DNA from: Hyphomicrobiales bacterium
Lineage (GTDB): Bacteria > Pseudomonadota > Alphaproteobacteria > Rhizobiales > Rhizobiaceae
Reading direction: 5' to 3'
NCBI GenBank assembly: GCA_003577315.1
Contig: QEVK01000013.1
Span: forward strand, 1-64,000
Length of the DNA: 64,000 nucleotides
Under the pieces are notes generated by a model, which did not search any database, was not told the DNA's origin, and saw only the letters and a program-made list of their open reading frames with translations. Of this stretch, positions 54,043 to 64,000 are shown piece after piece. The stretch's first letter is position 1; each line of letters begins with the position of its first letter. The position numbers were made by a program, and so were the translations under genes.

Positions 54043-54504
54043 TCAGGCCTGATCCAGCTCCGGGATGCGCAGCACCTGGCCGGGATAGATCTTGTCGGGA
54101 TGCGTCAGCATCGGCTTGTTGGCCTCGAAGATGACCGTGTGCCTGGCGCCCTTGCCCTTGCCGTAATGGGCCTCGGCGATCTTCCACAGATTGTCGCCCT
54201 TCTTGACCGTGTAGAACACCGGCTCCTTCTCGGTGCCGCCGGTCTCGTCGACGGTGAGCCGGGTCTCGACCTTCGACACGCCGAGCGTGTTGCCGACGGC
54301 GATCACCGCCTTCTCGAAGGCGGTCTGGTCCGCGACCGAGCCCTTCAGGATCGCCTTGTCGCCCACCACCTCGATCTCGACCTTGTCGGTGCCGAGATTG
54401 TGCTTGTCGAGCTCCTTCTTCAGTTCCTCGACCTTCGGCGCCTCGTCCTCGCCGCCGATGCCGAGCTTCTGGCCCACCGACTTGACGAAATCGAAAATAC
54501 CCAT
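54043..54504 (-). CDS. BON-LysM protein (YgaU/Kbp-like)
   Basis: A 153-residue protein with the order of E. coli Kbp (YgaU), a potassium-binding cytoplasmic protein: a start MGIFDFVKSVGQKLG, a BON domain at about 30-90 (VEIEVVGDKAILKGSVADQ..VGNTLGVSKVET) and a C-terminal LysM (YTVKKGDNLWKIAEAHYGKG..IFEANKPMLTHPDKIYPGQVLRIP). There is no signal peptide, as in Kbp. GGAGAT precedes the ATG at 54504. Potassium binding here is inference from the family. Confidence 0.93.
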   Translation of the reverse strand: MGIFDFVKSVGQKLGIGGEDEAPKVEELKKELDKHNLGTDKVEIEVVGDKAILKGSVADQTAFEKAVIAVGNTLGVSKVETRLTVDETGGTEKEPVFYTVKKGDNLWKIAEAHYGKGKGARHTVIFEANKPMLTHPDKIYPGQVLRIPELDQA

Positions 54505-54612
54505 GCCGCAATCTCCATTCCTGCTGCTGAAAATCCGTGTCCCTCGGGCCGAATGTGGCGCAGCGCCAGGCAAAATGGAAGCGCAAAAGGCGCGGCCGCC
54601 CTTTGGCGCGCC

Positions 54613-55050
54613 CTATTCGGCGCTCACCTTGCCGCGCATGCGCTTGACGCCGGCGCGGCCGGCCTTCTCCTTCAGACGCCGCTCCACGGCGCCTTTCGAG
54701 GGTCTGGTCTTCTTGCGCGGCTTGGGCGGCGGCTCGGCCGCGCGCGCGAGCAGCGCCACCAGCCGGTCGCGGGCGTCGGCGCGGTTCTTCTCCTGGGTGC
54801 GGAAGCGGGCGGCCTCGATGACGATGACGCCGTCCTTGGTGGCGCGCTGGCCGGCGAGCTTCAGCGCGTTCTGCCGCACCCGCTCGGGCAGGCCGGGCGA
54901 TGCGGCGGCGTCGAAGCGCAGCTGCACCGCCGTCGCCACCTTGTTGACGTTCTGCCCGCCCGGCCCCGAGGCGCGGATGAAGCTTTCCTGAAGCTCGTCC
55001 TCGTGGATCGAGACGTCCGGCGCGATCGCGATCCGCCGCTCCCCGGTCAT
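54613..55050 (-). CDS. arfB: alternative ribosome-rescue factor ArfB
   Basis: A peptidyl-tRNA hydrolase that frees stalled ribosomes without a stop codon. The 145-residue protein has the GGQ motif at 31-33 in IRASGPGGQNVNKV and a strongly basic C-terminal tail (PKPRKKTRPSKGAVERRLKEKAGRAGVKRMRGK) that enters the mRNA channel. It lacks the codon-recognition domain of release factors. The ATG at 55050 gives the family start. It lies downstream of pckA and is read in the same direction. Confidence 0.95.
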   Translation of the reverse strand: MTGERRIAIAPDVSIHEDELQESFIRASGPGGQNVNKVATAVQLRFDAAASPGLPERVRQNALKLAGQRATKDGVIVIEAARFRTQEKNRADARDRLVALLARAAEPPPKPRKKTRPSKGAVERRLKEKAGRAGVKRMRGKVSAE

Positions 55051-55097
55051 GGCAGGCTCTCCCTCGATGCGCGCCAAGCATCGCCCCGCGCGCGGCG

Positions 55098-55125
55098 AAA
55101 GAAAAGGCCCGGATCGCTCCGGGCC
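55098..55125 (-). terminator. rho-independent terminator of pckA
   Basis: GGCCCGGA and TCCGGGCC form an 8-base perfect stem with the loop TCGC; on the reverse strand it is followed by TTTTCTTTC. It starts 25 bases after the pckA stop, ending the gluconeogenic transcript ahead of arfB. Confidence 0.78.
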
Positions 55126-55150
55126 TCGGGGACGGGCTGGAGGGCGCCTC

Positions 55151-56761
<1,611 letters not shown>

Positions 56762-57128
56762 TCTTCACCACCGATGCAGGAGCCGATAATACCATTCGCC
56801 CCCGCCCGGAGGGGCAAAAAACGCCGCTCCGCCGAAGGTGACAGGTCCACAAACAGAAAAGTCCATTGATTTCAAATCATTAATCGATTTAAACTTTTCA
56901 GGCCGGGTTTAAATCGGTTGTAACTGTTCATATCTTGGGGCGGCGCGGGCATAATGGCGGCGCGCGGGCGGGCCGCCGGGTTCCCGGCGGGCGGCGCAGC
57001 GGCGGTGGCGCCACGACATCCGCAGCGAACGGAGAAGGGCCGCTTGCCACAATTTGTACCCAATTTGTCCGCTTATGGCCCCTTCGTGAAGCAGGAAGGG
57101 ACGCCCGCTCATGAGGGAGCCGCTTGAC
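56762..57128. promoter_or_regulatory. pckA/chvI divergent control region with inverted repeats
   Basis: No gene lies in this gap. Its AT-rich core (56860-56935) has two palindromes: TGATTT-C-AAATCA at 56867-56879, and perfect 10-base arms CGATTTAAAC / GTTTAAATCG at 56885-56894 and 56907-56916 with a 12-base spacer. They lie about 110 bases before pckA and 210 before chvI, where a regulator could govern both. Which protein binds is not known from the sequence; autoregulation by ChvI is one candidate. Confidence 0.55.
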
Positions 57129-57830
57129 ATGGCAACGATCGCGCTGGTCGATGACGACCGCAACATCCTGACGTCCGTTTCGATCGCGCTGGAATCGGAG
57201 GGCTATCGGGTGGAGACCTACACCGACGGCGCCTCCGCGCTGGAGGGCCTGTCGGCGCGGCCGCCCAACCTTGCCATCTTCGACATCAAGATGCCGCGCA
57301 TGGACGGCATGGAGCTTCTGCGCCGCCTGCGCCAGAAGAGCGACATGCCGGTGATCTTCCTCACCTCCAAGGACGACGAGATCGACGAGCTGTTCGGCCT
57401 GAAGATGGGCGCCGACGACTTCATCCGCAAGCCGTTCTCGCAGCGCCTGCTGGTGGAGCGGGTGCGCGCCGTGCTGCGCCGGGCCAACGCCCGCGAGGCC
57501 GGGGCCAAGACGGCCGGCCAGCAGGCCAAGTCGCTGGAGCGCGGCCAGCTCGTCATGGACCAGGAGCGCCACACCTGCACCTGGAAGGGCGAGCCGGTGA
57601 CGCTGACCGTGACCGAGTTCCTGATCCTGCACGCGCTCGCCCAGCGGCCCGGCGTGGTCAAGAGCCGCGACGCGCTGATGGATTCGGCCTATGACGAGCA
57701 GGTCTATGTCGACGACCGCACCATCGACAGCCACATCAAGCGGCTGCGCAAGAAATTCAAGGCCGTCGACGACGATTTCGACATGATCGAAACGCTTTAT
57801 GGGGTAGGATACCGCTTCCGCGAGGCGTGA
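57129..57830 (+). CDS. chvI: response regulator ChvI
   Basis: A 233-residue OmpR-family regulator. The receiver domain has DDD at 8-10, the phospho-acceptor D52 in [12 protein letters not shown] and a lysine in FIRKPFS; the winged-helix output domain ends [36 protein letters not shown]. The stretch [23 protein letters not shown] is almost a ChvI fingerprint. In rhizobia ChvI controls acid tolerance, exopolysaccharide and envelope stress genes. I chose 57129 ([10 protein letters not shown]) because GGGAG lies 10 bases upstream; an in-frame ATG at 57111 adds six residues. Confidence 0.96.
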   Translation: MATIALVDDDRNILTSVSIALESEGYRVETYTDGASALEGLSARPPNLAIFDIKMPRMDGMELLRRLRQKSDMPVIFLTSKDDEIDELFGLKMGADDFIRKPFSQRLLVERVRAVLRRANAREAGAKTAGQQAKSLERGQLVMDQERHTCTWKGEPVTLTVTEFLILHALAQRPGVVKSRDALMDSAYDEQVYVDDRTIDSHIKRLRKKFKAVDDDFDMIETLYGVGYRFREA

Positions 57831-57859
57831 GCGCCCGGTAGACCACCCCGAGGGAGCCC

Positions 57860-59631
57860 ATGGCGTCCGACATGACGAGCGAGACGGCGGCGAGGCCGGC
57901 GGCCGGCGGCAGGGCCCGTCCGCTGTCGCGGCTGTTCGTCTGGCTGCGCCGCGTGCTCGGCCACTACGTGTTCTCCAGCCTGACGCGGCGCATCCTGGTG
58001 CTCAACCTCGCCGCGCTGTGCATGATGGTGGTGGGCATCCTCTACATCAACCAGTTCCGCGACGGGCTGGTGCAGGCGCGCATCGACAGCCTGCGCACGC
58101 AGGGCGAGATCATCGCCGGCGCCATCGCCGCCTCGGCCACGGTCGAGACCGACGCCATCACCATCGACCCGGAGAAGCTGCTCGAGCTGCAGGCCGGCGA
58201 GAGCCTGCCGCCCGACAGCGGCCAGCTCGACAGCCTGCATTTCCCGATCAACCCCGAGCGGGTGGCGCCGGTGCTGCGCCGGCTGCTTTCGCCCACCGAC
58301 ACGCGCGGCCGCATCTTCGACCGCGACGCCTCGCTGCTGCTGGATTCGCGCGCGCTCTACTCGCGCGGCCAGATCCTGCGCTACGACCTGCCGCCGGTGG
58401 CGCAGGACGAGCCCGGCCTCCTGAGGCAGGCCGAGAAGTTCCTCGTCGGCCTGTTCGCGCGCTCCGACCTGCCGGTCTATCGCGAGCCGCCCGGCGGCAG
58501 CGGCACCGCCTTCCCCGAGGTGATGACCGCCTTGCAGGGCAGCCCCGCGACGCTGGTGCGCGTCACCGAGCAGGGCGAGCAGATCGTCTCCGTCGCGGTG
58601 CCGATCCAGCGCTACCGCGCGGTGCTGGGCGCGCTGATGCTGTCCACCCAGGGCGGCGACATCGACAAGATCGTCGCGGCCGAGCGCCGCGCCATCCTGC
58701 GCGTCTTCGCCGTGGCCGCCATCGTCACCGCCATCCTGTCGATGCTGCTCGCCTCCACCATCGCCAACCCGCTGCGGCGGCTGGCGGCGGCGGCCGTGCG
58801 CGTGCGGCGCGGCGTCAAGAGCCGCGAGGAGATTCCCGACTTCTCCGACCGCCAGGACGAGATCGGCAACCTGTCGGTGGCGCTGCGCGACATGACCAAC
58901 GCGCTCTATGCCCGCATCGAGGCCATCGAGAGCTTCGCCGCCGACGTCAGCCATGAGCTGAAGAACCCGCTGACCTCGCTGCGCAGCGCGGTCGAGACGC
59001 TGCCGCTGGCCAGGAACCCCGTCTCGCGCGAGCGGCTGATGGAGGTGATCCAGCACGACGTGCGCCGCCTCGACCGGCTGATCACCGACATCTCCGACGC
59101 CTCGCGCCTCGACGCCGAGCTCGCCCGCGAGGATGCCGGCCGCGTCGACCTCCTCAAGCTCGCCACCGAGATCGCCGACGCCTCGCGCGAGGCCGGCCGC
59201 GGCCGCAAGGCGGTCGACATCCAGGTGCGCACGGCCAGGAAGGGCCAGACCGGGCGCGACTTCACCGTCTCGGGCCACGACCTGCGCCTCGGCCAGGTGC
59301 TGACCAACCTGATCGAGAACGCCCGCTCCTTCGTGCCGGAGGACAAGGGCCGCATCCTGATCACGCTGTCGCGCGCGCCGCGCCACGTCGTCGTCACCGT
59401 GGACGACAACGGCCCCGGCATCCGCGTCGACGACATCGAGCGCATCTTCGAGCGCTTCTACACCGACCGGCCCCCGGGCGAGGCGTTCGGGCAGAATTCC
59501 GGCCTCGGCCTGTCGATCAGCCGCCAGATCGTCGAGGCCCATGGCGGCCGGCTGACGGCCGAGAACATCGCCGGCGCCAAGCCCGGCGAGTTCAAGGGCG
59601 CGCGCTTCGTCGTCACCCTGCCGGCCGAAGC

Positions 59632-59635
<4 letters not shown>
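57860..59635 (+). CDS. chvG: sensor histidine kinase ChvG
   Basis: The membrane partner of ChvI, 591 residues. It has a cytoplasmic start, a span near residue 50-70 (ILVLNLAALCMMVVGILYI), a periplasmic sensor of about 200 residues, a second span near 285-300, a HAMP-like linker, the phospho-histidine H365 in FAADVSHELKNPLTSL and an ATPase domain with NLIENARSF, DDNGPGI and GLGLSISRQIVE. GAGGGAGCC supports the start. Periplasmic ExoR usually restrains this kinase but is not in the window. Coupled to hprK by ATGA. Confidence 0.96.
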
Positions 59636-60147
<512 letters not shown>

Positions 60148-60199
60148 CCGGGTGTGCCCAACTCTGCGGCAATTTGGCCTGGAACCGGGCATTTTTGGG

Positions 60200-60226
60200 C
60201 TTGTCAATGGCCCCGCCGCTGACAAG
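60200..60226. repeat. inverted repeat in the hprK-EIIA gap
   Basis: CTTGTCA (60200-60206) and TGACAAG (60220-60226) are perfect 7-base arms with a 13-base spacer, in the 254-base gap between hprK and the EIIA gene. It is placed 53 bases after hprK and 176 before the next start and could be an operator for a second promoter. Confidence 0.4.
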
Positions 60227-60401
60227 ATAGCGCTCCCTGCGAGCCGGCCGGGTCCGCCGGAGTGGAGCGGCTGTGCGAGCGCATATGACGGGGGTAGGTG
60301 TTGACCTGTTCTGACAGTGCGGAGTGCGGCCTTCTGCCGGAAGCCCGTTTCGTGAGATCCGCCCGCATGGCGCGGCCGCGCCGCGCGGGCCGGTGCGCCG
60401 C

Positions 60402-60803
60402 ATGATCGGCCTTGTCCTCGTCACGCACGGCCGCCTGGCCGAGGAGTTCCGCCTCGCCGTCGAGCATGTCGTCGGGCCGCAGGCGAGTTTCGAGACCGTG
60501 TGCATCGGCGCCGACGACGACATGGAGCGCCGCCGCGCCGACATCGTCGAGGCGGTGGCCCGCGCCGACACCGGCGCCGGCGTCATCATCCTCACCGACA
60601 TGTTCGGCGGCACGCCGTCCAACCTCGCCATCTCGGTGATGCGCGCCGGTCAGGTCGAGGTGGTGGCCGGCGTCAACCTGCCGATGCTCATCAAGCTGAC
60701 GAGCGTGCGCACCGGCGACGACATGGCGCTCGCGCTCCAGGAGGCGCAGGCCGCCGGCCGCAAGTACATCAACGTCGCCAGCCAGGTTCTCAGCGGCAAA
60801 TGA
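60402..60803 (+). CDS. PTS mannose-type EIIA component
   Basis: A 133-residue phosphocarrier of the EIIA(Man) fold. It starts MIGLVLVTHGRLAEEF with the phosphorylated H9, followed by VIILTDMFGGTPSNLAIS and VNLPMLIKL, all family hallmarks. No EIIB or EIIC transporter lies nearby, so, as in other alphaproteobacteria, it probably passes phosphate in a regulatory chain instead of moving sugar. It overlaps the HPr gene by four bases (ATGA). Confidence 0.95.
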   Translation: MIGLVLVTHGRLAEEFRLAVEHVVGPQASFETVCIGADDDMERRRADIVEAVARADTGAGVIILTDMFGGTPSNLAISVMRAGQVEVVAGVNLPMLIKLTSVRTGDDMALALQEAQAAGRKYINVASQVLSGK

Positions 60804-61105
60804 GCGAGACGGCAAGCAGGAAGGAAGCAGGCGAGGTCGTCCGCAAGGAGCTGACCATCGTCAACAAGCGCGGGCTGCACGCCCGCGCCTCGGCCCGCTT
60901 CGTCCAGCTCGTCGGCGACTACGACGCCACCGTCGAGGTCGAGAAGGACGGCATGAGCGTCGGCGGCACCTCGATCATGGGGCTGATGATGCTGGCCGCC
61001 AGCCCCGGCTGCTCGATCGCCGTCACCGCGCGCGGGCCCGACGCCGCCGCGCTGATGGCGGCGCTGGAGGAGCTGGTCGCCTCGCGCTTCGGCGAGGAAG
61101 CCTGA
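60800..61105 (+). CDS. ptsH: phosphocarrier protein HPr
   Basis: The 101-residue general PTS carrier with an extra 12-residue lead. The EI-phosphorylated histidine H27 is in NKRGLHARAS and the HprK target serine S58 in GGTSIMGLMML. Having both HPr sites intact next to hprK fits serine phosphorylation control. EI (ptsP or ptsI) is not in the window. Coupled to the EIIA gene by overlap. Confidence 0.97.
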   Translation: MSETASRKEAGEVVRKELTIVNKRGLHARASARFVQLVGDYDATVEVEKDGMSVGGTSIMGLMMLAASPGCSIAVTARGPDAAALMAALEELVASRFGEEA

Positions 61106-61133
61106 GGGCCGCGCCCGCGCGCGGATTCACCAT

Positions 61134-61149
61134 ATAAAGATTTCTTTAT
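61134..61149. promoter_or_regulatory. palindrome in the ahcY promoter region
   Basis: ATAAAG and CTTTAT flank ATTT, 102 bases before the ahcY start and 28 after the HPr stop. It is a distinct AT-rich island in GC-rich DNA. ArsR-family regulators of S-adenosylhomocysteine metabolism (SahR) have been described to bind palindromes upstream of ahcY in proteobacteria; whether this is such a site is inference. Confidence 0.45.
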
Positions 61150-61251
61150 GTCTCGGTTGCCGGTTTGCCCGTTTCCGTGCTAGTCGCCTGGCCGGACGCG
61201 CCGCGCCGGCGGGCGGCGCAGGCAATTCCCGATGATGATTGGAGCGAACGC

Positions 61252-62649
61252 ATGAGCGGCCAGGATTACAGGGTAGCGGATATCGGCCTCGCCGACTGGG
61301 GCCGCAAGGAGATCGAGATCGCGCAGACCGAGATGCCGGGCCTGATGGCCTGCCGCGAGGAGTTCGGCGCCGCGCAGCCGCTCAAGGGCGCGCGCATCTC
61401 CGGCTCGCTGCACATGACGATCCAGACCGCGGTGCTGATCGAGACGCTGACGGCGCTGGGCGCCGAGGTGCGCTGGGCCTCCTGCAACATCTTCTCCACC
61501 CAGGACCACGCCGCCGCGGCCATCGCCGCCGGCGGCACGCCGGTCTTCGCCGTCAAGGGCGAATCGCTCACCGAATACTGGGAGTATACCGACCGCATCT
61601 TCCAGTGGCCCGACGGCGGCCTGTCCAACATGATCCTCGACGACGGCGGCGACGCCACCATGTACATCCTGATCGGCGCCCGCGCGGAAGCGGGCGAGGA
61701 CGTCCTGTCGAAGCCGGGCAGCGAGGAGGAGGAGATCCTCTTTGACCGGATCAAGAAGCGCATGGCCGCGACGCCGGGCTTCTTCACGAAGCAGCGCGAG
61801 GCGATCCGCGGCGTCACCGAGGAGACCACCACCGGCGTCAACCGGCTCTACCAGCTCCAGAAGAAGGGGCTGCTGCCCTTCCCGGCCATCAACGTCAACG
61901 ACTCGGTGACCAAGTCGAAGTTCGACAACAAGTATGGCTGCCGCGAATCCCTGGTCGACGGCATCCGCCGCGCCACCGACGTGATGCTGGCGGGCAAGGT
62001 CGCCGTCGTGTGCGGCTACGGCGACGTCGGCAAGGGCTCGGCCCAGTCGCTGACCGGCGCCGGCGCCCGCGTCAAGGTCACCGAGGTCGACCCGATCTGC
62101 GCGTTGCAGGCGGCGATGGACGGCTTCGAGGTGGTGACGCTGGACGAGGCGGCGGCCGGCGCCGACATCGTCATCACCGCCACCGGCAACAAGGACGTGC
62201 TGACGCTCGAGCACATGCGCCGGCTCAAGGACATGGCGATCGTCGGCAATATCGGCCATTTCGACAACGAGATTCAGGTCGAGGCGCTGCGCAACCTGAA
62301 ATGGACCAACGTCAAGCCGCAGGTCGACCTCGTCGAGTTCAGCGACGGCAAGCGCATCATCCTTTTGTCGGAGGGCCGCCTGCTCAATCTCGGCAACGCC
62401 ACCGGCCATCCCAGCTTCGTCATGTCGGCCTCCTTCACCAACCAGGTGCTGGCCCAGATCGAGCTGTGGACCCGCGGCGGCGACTACGGCAACGAGGTCT
62501 ACGTGCTGCCCAAGCACCTCGACGAGAAGGTGGCGCGCCTGCATCTCGCCAAGGTCGGGGCGAAGCTGACCGAGCTTTCGCCCGAGCAGGCCGCCTATAT
62601 CGGCATCCCGCCGCAGGGGCCGTTCAAGCCGGACCACTATCGCTACTGA
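61252..62649 (+). CDS. ahcY: adenosylhomocysteinase
   Basis: Splits S-adenosylhomocysteine into adenosine and homocysteine, clearing the product of methylation. At 465 residues it is the NAD-bound bacterial form. [24 protein letters not shown] opens it, and the substrate segment [12 protein letters not shown], the NAD motif [16 protein letters not shown], the catalytic [14 protein letters not shown] and the C-terminal FKPDHYRY are all present. TTGGAGCG precedes the ATG at 61252. A strong terminator follows. Confidence 0.98.
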   Translation: MSGQDYRVADIGLADWGRKEIEIAQTEMPGLMACREEFGAAQPLKGARISGSLHMTIQTAVLIETLTALGAEVRWASCNIFSTQDHAAAAIAAGGTPVFAVKGESLTEYWEYTDRIFQWPDGGLSNMILDDGGDATMYILIGARAEAGEDVLSKPGSEEEEILFDRIKKRMAATPGFFTKQREAIRGVTEETTTGVNRLYQLQKKGLLPFPAINVNDSVTKSKFDNKYGCRESLVDGIRRATDVMLAGKVAVVCGYGDVGKGSAQSLTGAGARVKVTEVDPICALQAAMDGFEVVTLDEAAAGADIVITATGNKDVLTLEHMRRLKDMAIVGNIGHFDNEIQVEALRNLKWTNVKPQVDLVEFSDGKRIILLSEGRLLNLGNATGHPSFVMSASFTNQVLAQIELWTRGGDYGNEVYVLPKHLDEKVARLHLAKVGAKLTELSPEQAAYIGIPPQGPFKPDHYRY

Positions 62650-62675
62650 TTGTTAACCATTCCCCGCATTAGATC

Positions 62676-62711
62676 GGGGCCGGACGGGCCTGTCCCGTCC
62701 GGCCCCTTTTT
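62676..62711 (+). terminator. rho-independent terminator after ahcY
   Basis: A perfect 13-base stem (GGGGCCGGACGGG with CCCGTCCGGCCCC) with a 5-base loop CCTGT, then TTTTT, 26 bases after the ahcY stop. It is the strongest terminator in the window. Confidence 0.93.
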
Positions 62712-62858
62712 GCGCCTGCCTCGCCTTCACGGGGAATCGGCTGCACGATAGAGTGGCGTGATTCGCGACGCTCCCAGGGTCGGGAAACCAACGGGGAGAC
62801 CCATCGGGGCGCGTCCTTTCTGGGCGGTTTCGCCCGCGGCGGCGGAGAGGACATTTAC

Positions 62859-64000
62859 ATGGCAGGGCAAGACCGACTGGATGCGCGGAAATCCGGCGCC
62901 GGCCGCGGCGGGGATTCGCGCGCGGGCCGTCTTGCGCGTTCCCTCGGTCTCGCGCTCGCCGGCATCGCCTGGCCGGCGGCGGCGCTCGCGCAGGAGGCCG
63001 ACCCCGCCGCTCTCGCCGCGCCACTCGCCATCGGCGCCGTCGAGGTGATCCAGTTCGCCCTGTTCGTGGGCGTCACCGGCGCGGCGATGCTGTCGGCGAT
63101 CCTGCTGATCCGCGAGCGCGGCCGCACGGCGGCCGAGAACGTGGAGTTCCGCGGCCGCGTCGCCGAGCTCGACGCGGCGCTGCAGCGCGCCGAGGCGCTT
63201 CTGAACCTGCGCGACCAGCGCGTGCTCGTGTGGTCGGGCGACGGCCGCAAGCCCGACCTCGTCGGCGCGCTCGACGTGCCGGGCGTGCCCGAGGACCGCG
63301 CCACCTTCCTCGCCTTCGGCCGCTGGCTGGCCCCGGCAAGCGCTTCGGCGCTGGAGCGCGCCATCGCCGGCCTGCGCGACGGCCGGCACGGCTTCGACCT
63401 CGCCATCGAGACCGCGCGCGGCATGCCGCTCGAGGCGCAGGGCCGCGCCGCCGCCAGCCACGTCGCCGTGCGCTTCGTGTCGCTGTCGCAGGAGCGGCGC
63501 GACCATGCCGAGCTCAGGCTGCGGCACCGGCGCCTCCAGGCCGAGGCCGACAGCCTGCTCGGCCTGCTCGACGCGCTCGACATGCCGGCCTGGCTGCGCG
63601 ACGGCGACGGCCGGCTCGCCTGGGTCAACGCCGCCTACGCCGCCGCCGTCGAGGCGCCGACCCCGGCCGCCGCCGTGGAGGAGAACCGCGAGTTCCTCGG
63701 CACCGCCGCGCGCGGGCAGGTCGCCCACGGCCACCTGTCGAGCCCGGTCTTCGCGCAGAACCTGTCGACGGTGATCGGCGGCGACCGCCGCGTCTTCGCC
63801 ATCACCGACTTCGCCGGCCGCGACGGCTCGGCCGGGCTGGCCTGCGACATCAGCGAGATCGAGGGCGTGCGCGCGCGCTACGAGCGCACCGTGCGCAGCC
63901 ATGCCGACACGCTCGACACGCTCAACACCGCCGTCGCCATCTTCGACACCGACCAGAAGCTTCTGTTCCACAACCAGGCGTTCCAGAAGCTGTGGGAGCT
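62859..64000 (+). CDS. divL: DivL-like PAS sensor histidine kinase, partial
   Basis: Only the first 380 codons are in the window; the frame stays open to the edge. GGAGAGG precedes the ATG at 62859. Two hydrophobic segments (about 28-44 and 62-84) are followed by a coiled linker and PAS-type repeats, e.g. LDALDMPAWLRDGDGRLAWVNAAYAAAVEA and LNTAVAIFDTDQKLLFHNQAFQKLW. Placement after ahcY and this layout match the DivL-type kinase of Rhizobiales, which influences the CtrA cell-cycle pathway. The kinase core, including the residue that would be tyrosine in DivL, lies outside, so the name is tentative. Confidence 0.72.
   Translation, partial: MAGQDRLDARKSGAGRGGDSRAGRLARSLGLALAGIAWPAAALAQEADPAALAAPLAIGAVEVIQFALFVGVTGAAMLSAILLIRERGRTAAENVEFRGRVAELDAALQRAEALLNLRDQRVLVWSGDGRKPDLVGALDVPGVPEDRATFLAFGRWLAPASASALERAIAGLRDGRHGFDLAIETARGMPLEAQGRAAASHVAVRFVSLSQERRDHAELRLRHRRLQAEADSLLGLLDALDMPAWLRDGDGRLAWVNAAYAAAVEAPTPAAAVEENREFLGTAARGQVAHGHLSSPVFAQNLSTVIGGDRRVFAITDFAGRDGSAGLACDISEIEGVRARYERTVRSHADTLDTLNTAVAIFDTDQKLLFHNQAFQKLWE

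Overview
The window is a gene-dense, high-GC stretch of core chromosome from an alphaproteobacterium, almost certainly of the order Hyphomicrobiales (Rhizobiales) and most like the Phyllobacteriaceae / Mesorhizobium-Brucella group. The case rests on gene order and signature families: sdhCDAB; zapE-mdh-sucCDAB-lpd; mnmE-mnmG-rsmG-parA-parB with holA; rho-hemJ-hemE facing ppsR-maf-aroE-coaE-dnaQ; pckA facing chvI-chvG; hprK-EIIA-HPr-ahcY; a Brucella Omp19-like lipoprotein; and a DUF1402 protein. I see no phage, transposase, CRISPR array, toxin system or clearly transferred island. Assignments come from reading protein sequences and motifs; no database search was run.

Layout. 1-3400: a tRNA-Gly(GCC), a G-run repeat, a membrane diguanylate cyclase, a small exported protein, a GNAT acetyltransferase and a small lipoprotein. 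3590-7054: succinate dehydrogenase. 7069-13059: a DUF2332 protein, then a reverse-strand block of dapF-mtaB-ftsY-yciB coupled by ATGA overlaps, and the Omp19-like lipoprotein. 13162-24190: zapE followed by the TCA block mdh-sucC-sucD-sucA-sucB-(exported protein)-lpd, closed by a strong terminator. 24297-31750: a small membrane protein, holA, then on the reverse strand mnmE-mnmG-rsmG-parA-parB with a parS cluster. 31790-36835: a YyaL-type thioredoxin-fold protein and rho, hemJ, hemE.

36836-37239 is the most interesting stretch. The hemE/ppsR gap carries five DnaA-box-like 9-mers and five GANTC sites packed into 45 bp, and it lies about 6.5 kb from the parS cluster. I read it as the chromosomal replication origin. 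37240-41680: ppsR, maf, aroE, coaE, dnaQ (flanked by two copies of a palindromic repeat) and secB. 41797-48243: fxsA, a Tim44-domain protein, mltA-smr-XRE regulator, DUF1402, hslVU. 48425-53337: a histidine cluster (hisB-hisH-hisA-hisF-hisE) with two small DUF genes inserted, and coaA. 53324-56761: alkB, a BON-LysM protein, arfB, pckA. 57129-61105: chvI-chvG-hprK-EIIA(Man)-HPr. 61252-64000: ahcY, a terminator and the 5' part of a DivL-like PAS sensor kinase that runs off the window.

How it fits together: the genes cover the lower TCA cycle and its link to gluconeogenesis (sdh, mdh, suc, lpd, pckA), control of that flux by ChvGI and a regulatory PTS, and chromosome replication and segregation (oriC, parS, ParAB, HolA, DnaQ, a DivL-like kinase, a CtrA-type box). 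The least explained pieces are non-coding: a perfect palindrome before mdh, paired inverted repeats between pckA and chvI, a palindrome before ahcY, and parS-like sites inside hemE and hisH.
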